Shown one piece after another: positions 11,260 to 20,314 of a stretch of DNA of 64,000 nucleotides. Source of the DNA: Asterella californica (taxonomy: Eukaryota; Streptophyta; Marchantiopsida; Marchantiales; Aytoniaceae); the NCBI GenBank assembly GCA_036924285.1, contig JAYKYS010000015.1, forward strand, positions 7,068,001 through 7,132,000. The letters run 5' to 3'. Numbering within the stretch: the stretch's first letter is position 1; each line of letters begins with the position of its first letter. A program made the translations under genes and the position numbers. The notes beneath the pieces are model-generated. The model ran no database searches and was not told the origin of the DNA. It saw nothing but the letters and a program-made list of their open reading frames with translations.

Positions 11260-13761
11260 ATGGAGATGGTTTATTGCAATCGATGCAATCGGACATTGTC
11301 AATCAGCACATTCACGCGTGCTCGCAAAGGACATAATCCTCTTGATTTAGCTGTGTTCAAACAATGTAACCAGTGTTACAACAAACAACATGCTGTTAGT
11401 ACAGCATGCGAAGCTGGCTTGGAGAATGAGATTGATGATGATAACGCTTTCATAGTGACAGTGGAGTGTGATCATTCAGAAATGATTGATGTTGTGAAAG
11501 AGTGCTTCGGAGATGAAGATAGCAAAGACGGATTTGTGTTTTTCCGACTGAAAGTCCATCTTTCAGACGAGAGTTGCATGTATGAGTTGTAGACTTTAAA
11601 CTCTGGTAACTTGTCCCTGTGTTTCACGTCTTGGCTGAAGACAAACATCATTCCGAATATGGAGGTAGCCTCTGGATACTATTGGGAAGTACGTAACCCG
11701 CGTGTTTTTGTGAAAGACTGTTCGATCTTAAGGGCGACATTATGGTGTACCTCACGATCTGACCGGACCAAATTCAGAGAGAAAGGTGAAGGATCCACAT
11801 CACAGGTAAGACAACCAGAAAAGAAACGGAAGATTGATAGATCGGAGTGCAATGGCACTTTACGAATAACAGTGGACGTGCAGCAAAAGTTAATATATTT
11901 AACTTGTCAACATTTGCTCTCACATGAGAAGCCGACGCATAAGGCTCATTATTTTCCTGCGGATGCTATCATGTTTCTGGAGTCTATATCTGGATTAAAT
12001 CTCCGGAAGCCTGAGGTATACCGTATATTATGTGAAAAAGAGATCATTAGTCCTTTGACTATAACTCGGGCGCAGGTGAATTTTTGGATTGCTGAAGTTC
12101 AGTCCAGACAGTATTTGCGTGATATAGATGATCAAGTGAAGTCTGCATCCTTGTTGATACGCAGTAAAGCTTTAGCCGAGAAAGGTTTTGTTGAGGTGTT
12201 GTATGAACAGACAGACGAATACATTGCTTTTGCAATATGCACCCCATTTTTGGAACATATAGATAGTGTGAAAGAAATTATCATCGACAGTACTTTTAAA
12301 ACTAACTCTATGCGTTTTGAGTTGTTTGTTATTGCTGCAAACTTCGGAGGTTTTGGTATGCCTCTATCCTACATGTTCTACTTGAGACAAGGTGATGCGA
12401 AGAAGAGTTCTAGATCACTCACGGAACAATATAGAAAGAAGGTTCTTACGATGTGGTTTGAGAAGTTAAGAGAGAGAGGACTACGTCCTGTGTTCGCACT
12501 CACAGACAAATACATTGGTCAGATATCAGCATTACGATCGGTTTTTACTGCCATGTATATTCAGCTTTGTTTGAAGCATGCTCAGTCAGCTGTCGAAGTT
12601 CGATGTATGTGCACAGGAAGAGCCATTGGATCATACAACAGTGTGGAGGCAAGTACATTTTTCTCTTTTATTGATGTAAATTGGTTCTCAGAGAGCGTGG
12701 AAGTTGTTGGTCAATTGTGTAATGCTGAACAACGGAAGGTTGTGGTTGATATGATTACCAAACATTTCAACTTGCATTCACTTATACCATCAACAGAAGG
12801 TAAATTTTTTACTCCTGACGTATTACATTGTACCGCTGTTCGTGAGATTTATGAATTCTGTAAAAATTCTAACCTGCTGTCTTTGTGGATATATCTCTGG
12901 CGAGAGTGGTACAGTCCAGGCAAGTGGGAAATTTTCAGTAGAGCATCAAAGCCTCTCCTTTGTTTGTCACGCACTATCAATATTGTAGAGAGTCACTGGA
13001 GAAAATTGAAGCATGATTATAAATATGCTCTAAACCGTCCTCGTTTAGATAAGTTGACGCTAATCATTTGTGAAAATCTGGTGGCAGATATGCAAGTGTC
13101 CTTACACCAAATCATTCACGGACGTTTATTTCCTAGCTGGTGGGAACAGTTTCGTGTCACTTGGCGGAAATATCTGAGTAAAGATGTGTCTGTGCCGGGT
13201 ATTCATTTCACAGACCTGGAGAGATGGATATGTTCTTGTTACTCATTTATAAATAGCCCATACTTGTTATGCAAGCATTTGGTCAGAGCTTATGCTCAGA
13301 CCTCTACGATACAACCCGTGTTTTCATCCACATTCCGGCGGTGCAGTTATCCATTTTATGTTTTCAGTAGTCAGGAAAGCTTTTTCAACAGAGAAGTTGT
13401 ACCGGATGATATGAACCCATGGTGTGAACCAAGCCATGTAGATGAAGAAATGTCAAGACATCCTACTCACTTTGATTTTACAGAGGATGGAGAAGATGTT
13501 TATGTACAGGAGCAAGGAGCATCTGACGAAGGAGCAGCTGAAGACACAGAAAGATTCAATCTGGTCGAGCGATGTGAAGAGATTCTAGATTTTCTTAGAA
13601 CTCTTTGCAGTCGGGAACATGACAATCCTCTTTTTTTGAAGTCACTTGACAAGGCGTTTCAACCTTTTGAGAGAAAAGTTCGTCATTGTATAACTGTTCT
13701 TAGATCTCGTGGACAACAACATACCTGGGCATCTAGTGGTCCTTCATTGTATTTGCGATAA
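11260..13761 (+). CDS. MULE transposase, interrupted by one in-frame stop
   Basis: This is one continuous frame of 834 codons with a single TAG at codon 111 (11,590-11,592). I chose the ATG at 11,260. It lies directly before a Cys2-Cys2 zinc-finger-like region (CNRC near residue 6, CNQC near 45). The catalytic core is Mutator-like: the first Asp in IIIDSTFKTN (about residue 343), the second in ALTDKY (about 416) followed by the LCLKH motif, and Glu in NIVESHWRKLKHDY (about 577). A SWIM zinc finger (CSC ... CKH) starts near residue 658, and an acidic tail follows. The enzyme would cut and join the element ends in the nucleus. No splice sites that would remove the TAG are evident, so it is either a disabling mutation or a readthrough point. 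The part after the stop (from 11,593) is open to 13,761. Confidence 0.88.
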
Positions 13762-13846
13762 TTTCGTATCTTTTTGCTTGTGGCTTTTGTGTTATATGTT
13801 TTGTTCTGTGCAGGACACCCTGTCGGACCAGGTCGATTTGGCCTGT

Positions 13847-13863
13847 CAGGGTTCAACTCCCTG
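13847..13863 (+). other. tRNA T-arm-like hairpin with a B-box match
   Basis: CAGGG-TTCAACT-CCCTG forms a 5-bp stem with a 7-base loop, and GGTTCAACTCC (13,850-13,860) fits the pol III B-box. No complete cloverleaf or convincing A-box is visible upstream, so I do not call a tRNA. It lies just downstream of the transposase stop. Confidence 0.25.
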
Positions 13864-13989
13864 GAGGGTGACTCAAATTTGTTCCTTTAATTTGTGGATG
13901 ATATATGAACCTCTAAAAACTCAGAAACTAAACATTTCAAAAACTAACTAGAACAAGAACTAAAAACTAAATATTACACTAAATACCAC

Positions 13990-14765
13990 ACTTGTCGCTA
14001 AGTGCGACAATACAGCGGTCGCACTAACTGTAGTGCGACTATACACTGGTCGTACTGAGTGCAGTGCGACAGTACACTGATCGCAGTGACTGCAGTGCGG
14101 TAAGTCTTTAAAGACTACACTTATCGCTCAGTGCGACTATACACCGGTCGCACTGAGTGCAGTGCGACTATACACTGGTCGCACTAACTGCAGTGCGGTA
14201 AAGTCTTTAAAGACTACACTTGTCGCTCAGTGCGACTATACAGCAGTCGCACTGACTGCAGTGCGACAGTCCACTGGTCGCACTAAGCTCTCAGTGCGCC
14301 AGTATACTTGTCGCACTGAGAGTGCACTGCGACAAGTGTTCTCTCAGTGCGACTGCATCGAGCGCTGCGCGCTCAGTGCGATATGTTCTCAATCGCACTG
14401 AGCGCTATGATCGCACTGAGTTCTTTCGTACTTTTTTAAGTTTCTGCTACGTGTCGCATTGAGCGCGGCTACAAGTCTAGGCTCAGTGCGACCACTTATT
14501 TAGTTAGTTCTGAAATTAGGTTTTTCACCCACCATCGCATTGATCGCGATTTACACCGCATCTAAACCCTTCCTTGTTTAACACTCTTCCGCGCAGTCGC
14601 ACTACTTCAAAAGCTTCGCACTGGTTCCGCTAGTTCACAAGCTTCGCACTGAACCTCATCGTCGCAGTACAACTCGCTTCCGCCCACTGTCGCACTAAAC
14701 GCGCTTCCGCACTAGTTTCGCACTCTGCACTTCCGCCTAGTCGCACTGAACGCACTTCCACCCAG
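13990..14765. repeat. CAGTGCGAC/GTCGCACTG array 1
   Basis: The nonamer CAGTGCGAC and its reverse complement alternate many times with short spacers (TATACACTGGT, AGTCTTTAAAGACTACACTT). Adjacent units therefore form small inverted pairs. The density falls after 14,500, where shorter GTCGCACT or TTCGCACT units persist. Open frames across it are repeat artefacts. Confidence 0.8.
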
Positions 14766-14939
14766 AGGCAACTACAATCGACCACTTAGAGGCAACTACC
14801 GATCGACCACATGGAGTATTAGCGATCTTCAGTTGGAGTTTTCATTCCTTGTTGGTCGACCACTTGGAGTTTCGATTCCTTATGTTGTTGGCGATTCTCT
14901 CGTTACTCTGAATTTTGCTCTTCTATCGGACATTAGAAA

Positions 14940-15040
14940 ATATTATATGAATGCGATGTACAAAGTTTAGAAGTGAAAAAGCCTGTAACCGGGTCCGCGC
15001 ACAGTGCGACGGAGGGCTCTCGTCGCACTCTCAGTGCGTC
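14940..15040 (+). repeat. perfect 101-bp internal inverted repeat, left arm
   Basis: It is identical over 101 bases to the reverse complement of 16,791-16,891. It lies upstream of exon 1 of the FCP1-like gene and its inner part contains CAGTGCGAC-type units. Confidence 0.9.
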
Positions 15041-15224
15041 AGTGTGTACTGGTCGCATTGAGCGTGCGAGTGCGTTGTGCTGTTTTCTCTTCGATATTTG
15101 GCTCGTTTTCTCCTTCGACTATTAACTGACATACTCGCTTTATTTTCAGAGTGATCTCTTGGAGCCAGGAGTTTAGGGGCGAACCATCCCGCAGTGAAGG
15201 AACGAGGTGCAAGGAGGTGCAAGT

Positions 15225-18097
15225 ATGGCACCGCGAGAAGAAGGACCCTTCTTAATTACGTTTACTTCTCAACACGATGTTCAGAGACGTATCGTTTGGC
15301 AATGGATGGATAAAGAAAGTATTAGTCAAGCTTTGAGCGAAATAGACGAGGACGATCTAGAGAAGTTGGGATTATTGATCGCTTTCTCCTTCGACTTTCC
15401 TCAGCCTGACGTAAGTAATCTACCATTAGTCCCTTCTTGACTTAAAGTGCTTCCTTTTATTGGGTGATGGTTGGTTATACACTCTATTTATTGTAATGTG
15501 TAATGTTTGTTTATGTCAGATTGGAGTTTGTATGGCTTTCATCCAATCCTATAATGCAGCAACCCGAATGGCCAAAATTGGGGATAGAGAGTTCAAGTTG
15601 ACCCTTGACTTAATCCGGAAAGCCTTTGTTATTCCTGAAGGATCAATGATCTTACCCCCATTCGTGAGACATGTTCGAATAGACGATTGGTTTCCTGAGT
15701 ATGATAAAGTGGGGAAAAGATACTTTGCAAGAGAATGTGCATACGAGGGATGGAGATCTGCTTTTCAGTGTTTGAATGCGGTTCTCTTGGCGAGAAGAAG
15801 GCCTAAAGCTGTTACAGGTCAACTTGCTTTGTACGTCAAATCTAAAGTGGAAGGAGAAGAAAAGGATTATGATTGGTCCTTATTCATGTTCGAGAATCTG
15901 GAGGTAGAAGTGTTACATCTGCAGAAGCACATACGAGAACAGAGGAAAGGAGTCTCCGTAGAGACTTTCTGTGGGATGGCTTTAACCCATCTCATGCGAC
16001 ACTTGGATATCTTGAGAGAGGAGGCATTAGTATTCTCCATTGAGCACGAAGTACAAGAGAGTACTCCCAATCCAATGGTGGATGAGCTTGGTGTTGGCCA
16101 CGTCCACGATGATAGAGGTAAGTCTATTTTCTCCTTTGAGTTACTTCGGCTATCTATGTTTAGGGTATCTTTGTGTATTATTTGGTTGTGTTTTCTGGTT
16201 ATTTGTGTATGTATTATGTGCTTCTCTGAGTTACTTTGGCTATATATGTAAATTTCTTTCATATCTCTTGCTTCAGTGAAATGTGTAGTGTTCAATGAAA
16301 TCCTTGTTTAAGTGTGTAGAGTTCAGTGAAATCCTTGTTTGGTGATGTTGTACATCAGTCATAGGTCTTACATGCAAGATAGCACAGTGCGAAGGGCCTG
16401 AGGTCGCACTGAGCGCGGCCTTAAGATCAGGTGCGCAGTGCGACAATAATCGCACGTCGCACTGCAGATTTTTGTGTGCGGCTGTGTCCCTGTCGCACTG
16501 AGCGCGCGGGTCGAACTCGCGTTCAGTGCGACTGTGTTCCTGTCGCACTGAGCAGTCTTGCTAGCAAGACCGCGGACTCGCGCTCAGTGCGACTGGAACA
16601 CTGTCGCACTGAGCAGTCTTGCTTGCTAGCAAGCAACACTGCGGACTCGCGCTGAGTGCGACTGTGTTCTTGTCGCACTGAGCGCACGGTCGTAGCACTA
16701 TGCGTTAAGCTTGCGCGCATAGTGCGACGGGGCTCTCGTCGCACTATGCGCCGCGTAAACCTCGCGCGCTCAGTGCGCTCAGTACACATCGACGCACTGA
16801 GAGTGCGACGAGAGCCCTCCGTCGCACTGTGCGCGGACCCGGTTACAGGCTTTTTCACTTCTAAACTTTGTACATCGCATTCATATAATATATTCTACAT
16901 CCATGCCATGTAGGGGAATCAGAGACTCTTTTGAACAAGAGAAGGGAGGAGGAAGATTTAGATGTTCGACTTGCGATGAAAAGAGAAGAAGAAGAAAGTT
17001 TAAACCTCCGAATAACAGAAGCGATCCAGAGAGAACAAGACATGTACGACCGCATACAACTACAGGATGAGGAGTTGGAGAGGTTAAAGAACGATGTCAC
17101 TCGCCTTCGTTCTTCTAAACTCTTCTATCCCAGATTGACAGATCCTGGTGTGATCAGAAGGAAGACACTGATTCTAGATCTGAACGGTTTGTTGATAAGA
17201 ACGGGACGTAATGACTTAGAGCTTCAAGGAGCTAAAGAGAGAGGTTACTAAGTTCAGAGTGCCAAAAAGGATTTATTCTATGTGGTACGAAAAGGAGTTA
17301 AAGAGTTCATGGAGATATGCTGTCAGGATTTTCAAGTGCTGATATGGACATCCAAAACTCTTATCAACTGCAACGCCCTCCTTCGATCCATGGAGACCAA
17401 AAAGTACTTGCCTACAGGGATCGCTTCAGGCCAGGTAACTGCAAACAAAGTCATTGCTATTAAAATTATGCTTCCGTTTCTTGGTTGTAGGATACAGATC
17501 TTCACAATGTTTCCATTTTCTTTCCACTTTGTTTCTGTTAATAGTAATCGTACTATACATATCTTCCCTTTGTTTCACTTTTTTCTAAAACCCTTGTCTC
17601 ATTATTGTATTTGTTTCACTTTTTTTCTATTTATCTTGTCTCATTATTGTATAATGCAGATCTGCAGAATCTTCGCACAACCCATGTGTAGTCGTTTCAA
17701 GACTATCAGAGAAGCTGCTAGTGGTAATTACTTGTATCTGAAGGATTTTTCTCGACTGTTCGCGTTTAACTTGTGTACACGAGATGTGTTGTTGATAGAT
17801 GAATCTCCTGAGAAGAATAGTACTAATCATCCATTCAACGCAATCCATCCCTCTTCTTTCATGCCTGAGTCAGGTGACATGGACAGAGATGATTATCTCA
17901 TGAATGTACTCCTACCATGGTTGAAATCATGGGCAAATAGCACCCAAGATACCCCAGGTTATGTAGCTGCCAAGTATAGACAGGCTTTTGGAAGAGATCC
18001 TTATCCTGCTCTTAAGAACTACTGGGGCGCTATGTCAGAGGAGGAAATCAGTTTGATTTGGCGTTCTTGCACTATCTTCAAGCGACTGAATTTATGA
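15225..18097 (+). CDS. FCP1-like HAD domain fusion protein (MULE passenger gene), one in-frame stop
   Basis: A spliced model joins 15,225-15,410, 15,520-16,117, 16,914-17,434, an optional 18-base microexon 17,491-17,508, and 17,660-18,097, about 586 residues. Phases agree at every junction, and the donors include GTAAGT and GTAACT. The start is the ATG in AAGTATGGC. Residues 1-260 form an unrecognised domain (it contains LTLDLIRKAFVIPEG). Residues about 274-335 form a charged coiled coil. Residues about 347 to the end resemble plant FCP1/NIF-like HAD proteins: KTLILDLNGLL, FQVLIWTSKT, VLLIDESPEK, NAIHPSSF. The nucleophile motif reads DLNGL, keeping the first Asp but with Asn in place of the second, so catalysis is doubtful. 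A TAA at 17,249-17,251 (about codon 374) interrupts the HAD domain in frame. Whether it is a working host-derived gene or a decaying capture is open. Confidence 0.65.
16385..16840. repeat. CAGTGCGAC/GTCGCACTG array 2
   Basis: Dense alternating units, many as GTCGCACTGAGC followed by CTCAGTGCGAC. A duplicated spacer contains CAGTCTTGCTAGCAAG. Both strands are open over long distances here only because of the repeat. Confidence 0.8.
16791..16891 (-). repeat. perfect 101-bp internal inverted repeat, right arm
   Basis: Exact reverse complement of 14,940-15,040. The two arms enclose exons 1 and 2 of the FCP1-like gene. Confidence 0.9.
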
Positions 18098-18289
18098 AGA
18101 AACTGAAATCCATTTAATAAAGTGTTGTTTTCTGACTTGGTTAATCTGTTTTCTGACTTGGTTAATCTATGTAGGGAGAAACTGGAATAAGTTAATAAAG
18201 TGTCTTGTTTTATCATTTGGTTACTCTATGTTTTTACTTAAACTCTTCTCTCCACCCCAACAGCTCAAAGTACCCTTATGCAGTTAACC

Positions 18290-18785
18290 TCGCTCGCTCA
18301 GTGCGACCGGTCCAAGATCGCACTGAGTGCGAATCACTGACTGGTCGCACTTAAGAACAACCCCAACAGCTCAATGCGACCGTCAATGTATCGCACTGAG
18401 ATGTATCGCACTGAGCTGAAGTTAGTCATCTTAGTGAAAGCTGTTTGAAATGTTGAGAAGAAGAGCTGCCTGTTGTTCGCAAACTGTTGGAGAAGGGTGC
18501 AGTGCAGGGGTCGGTTCCAACGGCTGCGTCGATGCTGAAAAGACCTTTTCTGTTGATGACATCTCGACGTCGAAGATGATGTTGGTCAAATCGTTTTCAA
18601 ATGGTCGGTCGCACTGAGGGCTCAGTGTGACCGAACAATTATCGCAGTGCGATAATTATCGCACTGCGACACTACACTTGTCGCACTGTGTAGTGTCACA
18701 TGTCGCACTGTGTAGTGTCGCACTGTGTAGCGCGCGACTAGATGCGCTCAGTGCGACCGATCATTTGGCGCACTGAGCGCGCTGC
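18290..18785. repeat. CAGTGCGAC/GTCGCACTG array 3
   Basis: Two clusters (18,295-18,420 and 18,605-18,780) separated by about 180 bases of unique sequence. The second includes direct repeats of GTCGCACTGTGTAGTGTC. They lie between the convergent FCP1-like and RPA-like genes. Confidence 0.75.
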
Positions 18786-18985
18786 TCAAGCTCTCTCTCT
18801 CGTGTTTTACATTCATTTCTAAAGTTTCGGTAAACACTACAGGGAGATAACATGACGCAGGGTATACATAATAGACGAAGAAGTGTGTATACGCGAAAAC
18901 TGCCATCTATTCATTCAAAATGTTAAAAATGTAACCATACATTTTGACTGTATGCGTAACGCATATTACAGTCCATCACGAACGG

Positions 18986-19762
18986 TCACCGCCAGCACTT
19001 CAATATAGCAAAAGCAAACATAACCATCGATAATAATACGGCCATAGATCCCACTGAAAACCCCACAAAAAAACCACTCTTATAATCATGAGAATTCGCT
19101 ACTTTATCTCTCCATCTCTCTTCTGCAAGTACTTTATGTGTCTCCTCTCCACGAAAGTTGATGTCCTGCTCCGGTGTGGTGCTTGTGCTCGACCCTGGTA
19201 TAACACACTGGGTAGGAATGACAATTCGAGTAGTAGACATTCGCCTTTCTGAATCTGGAAGAGATGAAGAGACACCGAATAACTGTCGTTTTCCACAGGG
19301 CTGTGCTTGGTCGATCCGAATATATTTTCCTCCAACAACTTTACTTGTCACAATGGTGAAATGACAGTACCAATGCTGACCAACGATCCGCTCCATCAAA
19401 ACATTATCATCTCCACGTAATTCCAGTAGACTATAAGCCGAGGCACTTATGCCTAGAAAATCTCTCCCAGCTTCCCATGCTATGGCCCACGCGTTGGCAC
19501 TTTCATCCGCTACCAGAAGCTGCAATCTGAAACATTTTATCGACGACAGACGTTCACTTTTACATCTCGAACAAAATAACCCACATAACTTTTTGCTGCA
19601 TCTGTCGCATCCGTCATATGTCCTGAATCCACTTTCTGCATACGCTAAGACCGAAACCTTCAGTAACAGATGAGAGCAACACATATTAGTTTCCAAGCAG
19701 TCCACCAAGTACTGTAAATTACGTCTCCCGTAGCTGCTCACTGTCGCAGAAGAACAGAACAT
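18986..19762 (-). CDS. RPA1-like OB-fold/zinc-ribbon protein with a C-terminal membrane helix
   Basis: 258 residues from an ATG at 19,762. Residues about 30-155 resemble the C-terminal DNA-binding domain of replication protein A large subunit (Replication factor-A C-terminal family). There is a zinc ribbon with C52-x2-C55 and C64-x2-C67, then strands such as CFRLQLLVAD and AWAIAWEAG, the expected core of that OB fold. The usual DBD-A and DBD-B are absent. Residues about 160-225 look unstructured. Residues about 229-256 are a hydrophobic helix ending LKCWR, so the protein could be tail-anchored, which is not normal for RPA. It lies inside the MULE, convergent with the FCP1-like gene. An upstream exon is possible because TCTTCAG precedes the ATG. 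The RPA resemblance is clear; the function is inference. Confidence 0.6.
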   Translation of the reverse strand: MFCSSATVSSYGRRNLQYLVDCLETNMCCSHLLLKVSVLAYAESGFRTYDGCDRCSKKLCGLFCSRCKSERLSSIKCFRLQLLVADESANAWAIAWEAGRDFLGISASAYSLLELRGDDNVLMERIVGQHWYCHFTIVTSKVVGGKYIRIDQAQPCGKRQLFGVSSSLPDSERRMSTTRIVIPTQCVIPGSSTSTTPEQDINFRGEETHKVLAEERWRDKVANSHDYKSGFFVGFSVGSMAVLLSMVMFAFAILKCWR

Positions 19763-19974
19763 CACTGAAGATCAGACTTCAAAACGCAATACACTGATGA
19801 TCAGACTTATGGAGCGCAATATCAAGCGATCAGACGCAATATCAAAGCTGTATTAACGAAAGCTCGAGGTTAACGAACACTGTGAGTGTGTTACTGATGC
19901 TCACATTTCGCGCATTGTGAGACTATCAAGACCACCACGTTTCTGAGCACATCTGAGAAACCTGACAATTTTTT

Positions 19975-20160
19975 GTTGAACTGTGCCTAATTCAAAATGA
20001 ACGGAGAACGGACGAATTTCTTGTGAAACTGTGCCTAATTCAAAATGAACGGAAAACGGACGGAGAACCCATTACTGTGCTTTGAGCTCGGTGACTGTGT
20101 AGTTGAGACCGTAACCATGATCACGCCGTTTGAACCGTGCAGTTGAAACCGTAACCAGGC
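19975..20160. repeat. right subterminal repeats
   Basis: Two direct copies of a roughly 48-base unit containing CTGTGCCTAATTCAAAATGA and AACGGACG (about 19,978 and 20,026). Two shorter copies of GTTGA(A/G)ACCGTAACCA follow. They lie just inside the right TIR and differ from the left subterminal units. Confidence 0.6.
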
Positions 20161-20163
20161 TTG

Positions 20164-20306
20164 CAGTTGCAGTTCGAGCCTCGGTGACTGCGGTAATCAG
20201 CGGGAACCCGGTTACATGCGACCACGAATCTGGGGCCGATCACTAATTAACTCGCACGTATAAGCCGAGACGTAATTAGCGCAACTGTGCCACAGCTGCG
20301 GGCTTG
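20164..20306 (-). repeat. right terminal inverted repeat of the MULE
   Basis: Reverse complement of 10,808-10,950 with two substitutions. Confidence 0.92.
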
Positions 20307-20314
20307 TGGAGAGG
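20307..20314. repeat. target site duplication, right copy (TGGAGAGG)
   Basis: Identical to 10,800-10,807. Confidence 0.85.

Larger units (their letters stand above)
16118..16913 (+). other. intron 2 of the FCP1-like gene, holding repeat array 2
   Basis: GTAAGT donor and TAG acceptor (CATGCCATGTAG). Much of it (about 16,380-16,850) is CAGTGCGAC/GTCGCACTG repeats with GAGCGCG spacers, and the right arm of the perfect inverted repeat ends 22 bases before exon 3. Confidence 0.65.
10808..20306 (+). mobile_element. complete 9.5-kb Mutator-like (MULE) DNA transposon with passenger genes
   Basis: The ends are 143-bp terminal inverted repeats (10,808-10,950 and 20,164-20,306) differing at two positions, both starting CAAGCCCGCAGCTGTGGCAC. 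They are bracketed by the 8-bp direct repeat TGGAGAGG. Inside are a MULE transposase (11,260-13,761, plus), an FCP1-like fusion gene (15,225-18,097, plus) and an RPA-like gene (18,986-19,762, minus). Arrays of CAGTGCGAC/GTCGCACTG occupy much of 13,990-18,780. The long TIRs and the DDE plus SWIM transposase fit the Mutator superfamily. The 8-bp duplication is at the short end of the MULE range, and hAT-type duplications are also 8 bp, but the transposase is not hAT-like. Confidence 0.9.

Noticed and set aside
11593..11611. A separate transposase start at 11,611
   Set aside because: That codon is TTG. The frame is continuous with the upstream zinc finger, so one gene with an internal stop is simpler.
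13815..13875. tRNA gene
   Set aside because: Only the T-arm is convincing. No acceptor stem, D-arm or anticodon arm can be drawn.
13984..14401. Open frames across the CAGTGCGAC arrays (for example 14,162-14,401)
   Set aside because: They exist only because the repeat lacks stops. The amino acid pattern simply follows the repeat.
16273..16913. Open frames on both strands over array 2
   Set aside because: Repeat artefacts inside an intron, with no domain.
17208..17257. A 50-base intron removing the TAA in the FCP1-like gene
   Set aside because: A GT and a TTCAG exist, but the length is not a multiple of three and splicing would lose the downstream frame.
13990..18785. CRISPR array
   Set aside because: The units are short, occur in both orientations with irregular and repeated spacers, and the context is a plant transposon.
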